In this document: piece after piece, positions 24,657-24,717 of the stretch
Layout of the letters: each line of letters starts with the position of its first letter
How positions within the stretch are numbered: the stretch's first letter is position 1
NCBI GenBank assembly: GCA_964550025.1
Contig: CAZJYI010000157.1
Coordinates: forward strand, 1 to 24,717
Direction of reading: 5' to 3'
DNA length: 24,717 nt
From: CAZJYI01 sp964550025
Lineage (GTDB): Bacteria; Verrucomicrobiota; Kiritimatiellia; UBA8416; CAYOBW01
The notes under the pieces: model-generated
The model's database searches: none
The model's input: the letters and a program-made list of their open reading frames with translations, nothing else
Told to the model about the DNA's origin: nothing
Program-made: the position numbers and the translations under genes

Positions 24657-24717
24657 GATATCCCCAGCAGCAGTGCATAGGCCGGCCCCTGCACCAGGGC
24701 CTCGTTCAGTGTGTCCA
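24657..24717 (-). other. possible fragment of a convergent gene at the window edge
   Basis: Read on the minus strand, this end gives an open frame (DTLNEALVQGPAYALLLG) that runs into the right end of the element and stops at its TGA. Only 61 nt are visible and another minus-strand frame is also open, so coding status is unproven. Confidence 0.2.

Overview
The window looks like chromosomal DNA from a free-living or gut bacterium of the PVC group, most probably Kiritimatiellota, with Verrucomicrobiota, Lentisphaerota or Planctomycetota as alternatives. This is an inference from gene content. The DNA is GC-rich. It encodes a Tat-exported Cys-type sulfatase, very large secreted proteins built from LamG-like, PA14, Calx-beta, DUF2341 and autotransporter-type beta-strand modules, a secreted formylglycine-enzyme-like (FGE-like) protein, a non-pyrrolysine MttB-family methyltransferase, and an AAA-ATPase-like/PD-(D/E)XK protein. 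No RNA gene or CRISPR array was seen.

Layout. Positions 1-1306 (minus strand) hold the 5' part of an AAA-ATPase-like gene with a strong, apparently leaderless promoter. Positions 1307-1853 hold a 143-bp inverted-repeat element and a doubtful small ORF. Positions 1854-11067 form one tightly spaced plus-strand cluster: MttB-family methyltransferase, secreted FG-GAP/VCBS protein, large secreted beta-rich protein with an internal duplication, M24 metallopeptidase (start overlaps the previous stop), and Tat-exported sulfatase. Positions 11093-11745 hold an MntA/HepT toxin-antitoxin pair with its own promoter, bracketed by copies of a short direct repeat. Positions 11839-15069 encode a secreted FGE-like/LamG fusion. 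Positions 15266-24526 encode a 3086-residue mosaic surface protein whose frame ends inside a 146-bp inverted-repeat element (24511-24656).

How the parts may work together. The 1854-11067 cluster puts a predicted cytoplasmic C1-transfer enzyme and a peptidase beside two secreted beta-rich proteins and an exported sulfatase. It could be a module for using a sulfated or methylated, peptide-linked extracellular substrate, but no substrate can be read from the sequence. The secreted FGE-like protein probably does not activate the sulfatase, because the copper-binding Cys pair of true FGE is not visible. The giant protein is probably an adhesin or substrate-binding surface protein. Its Fn3-like repeats alternate between two types in tandem pairs, with other domains placed between pairs.

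The most unusual items are the operon itself, the Asp-for-Glu change at a predicted metal ligand of the M24 enzyme, the direct repeats around the toxin-antitoxin pair together with a HepT lacking its N-terminal part, the PA14-like module nested in a Calx-beta domain, and the two inverted-repeat elements.
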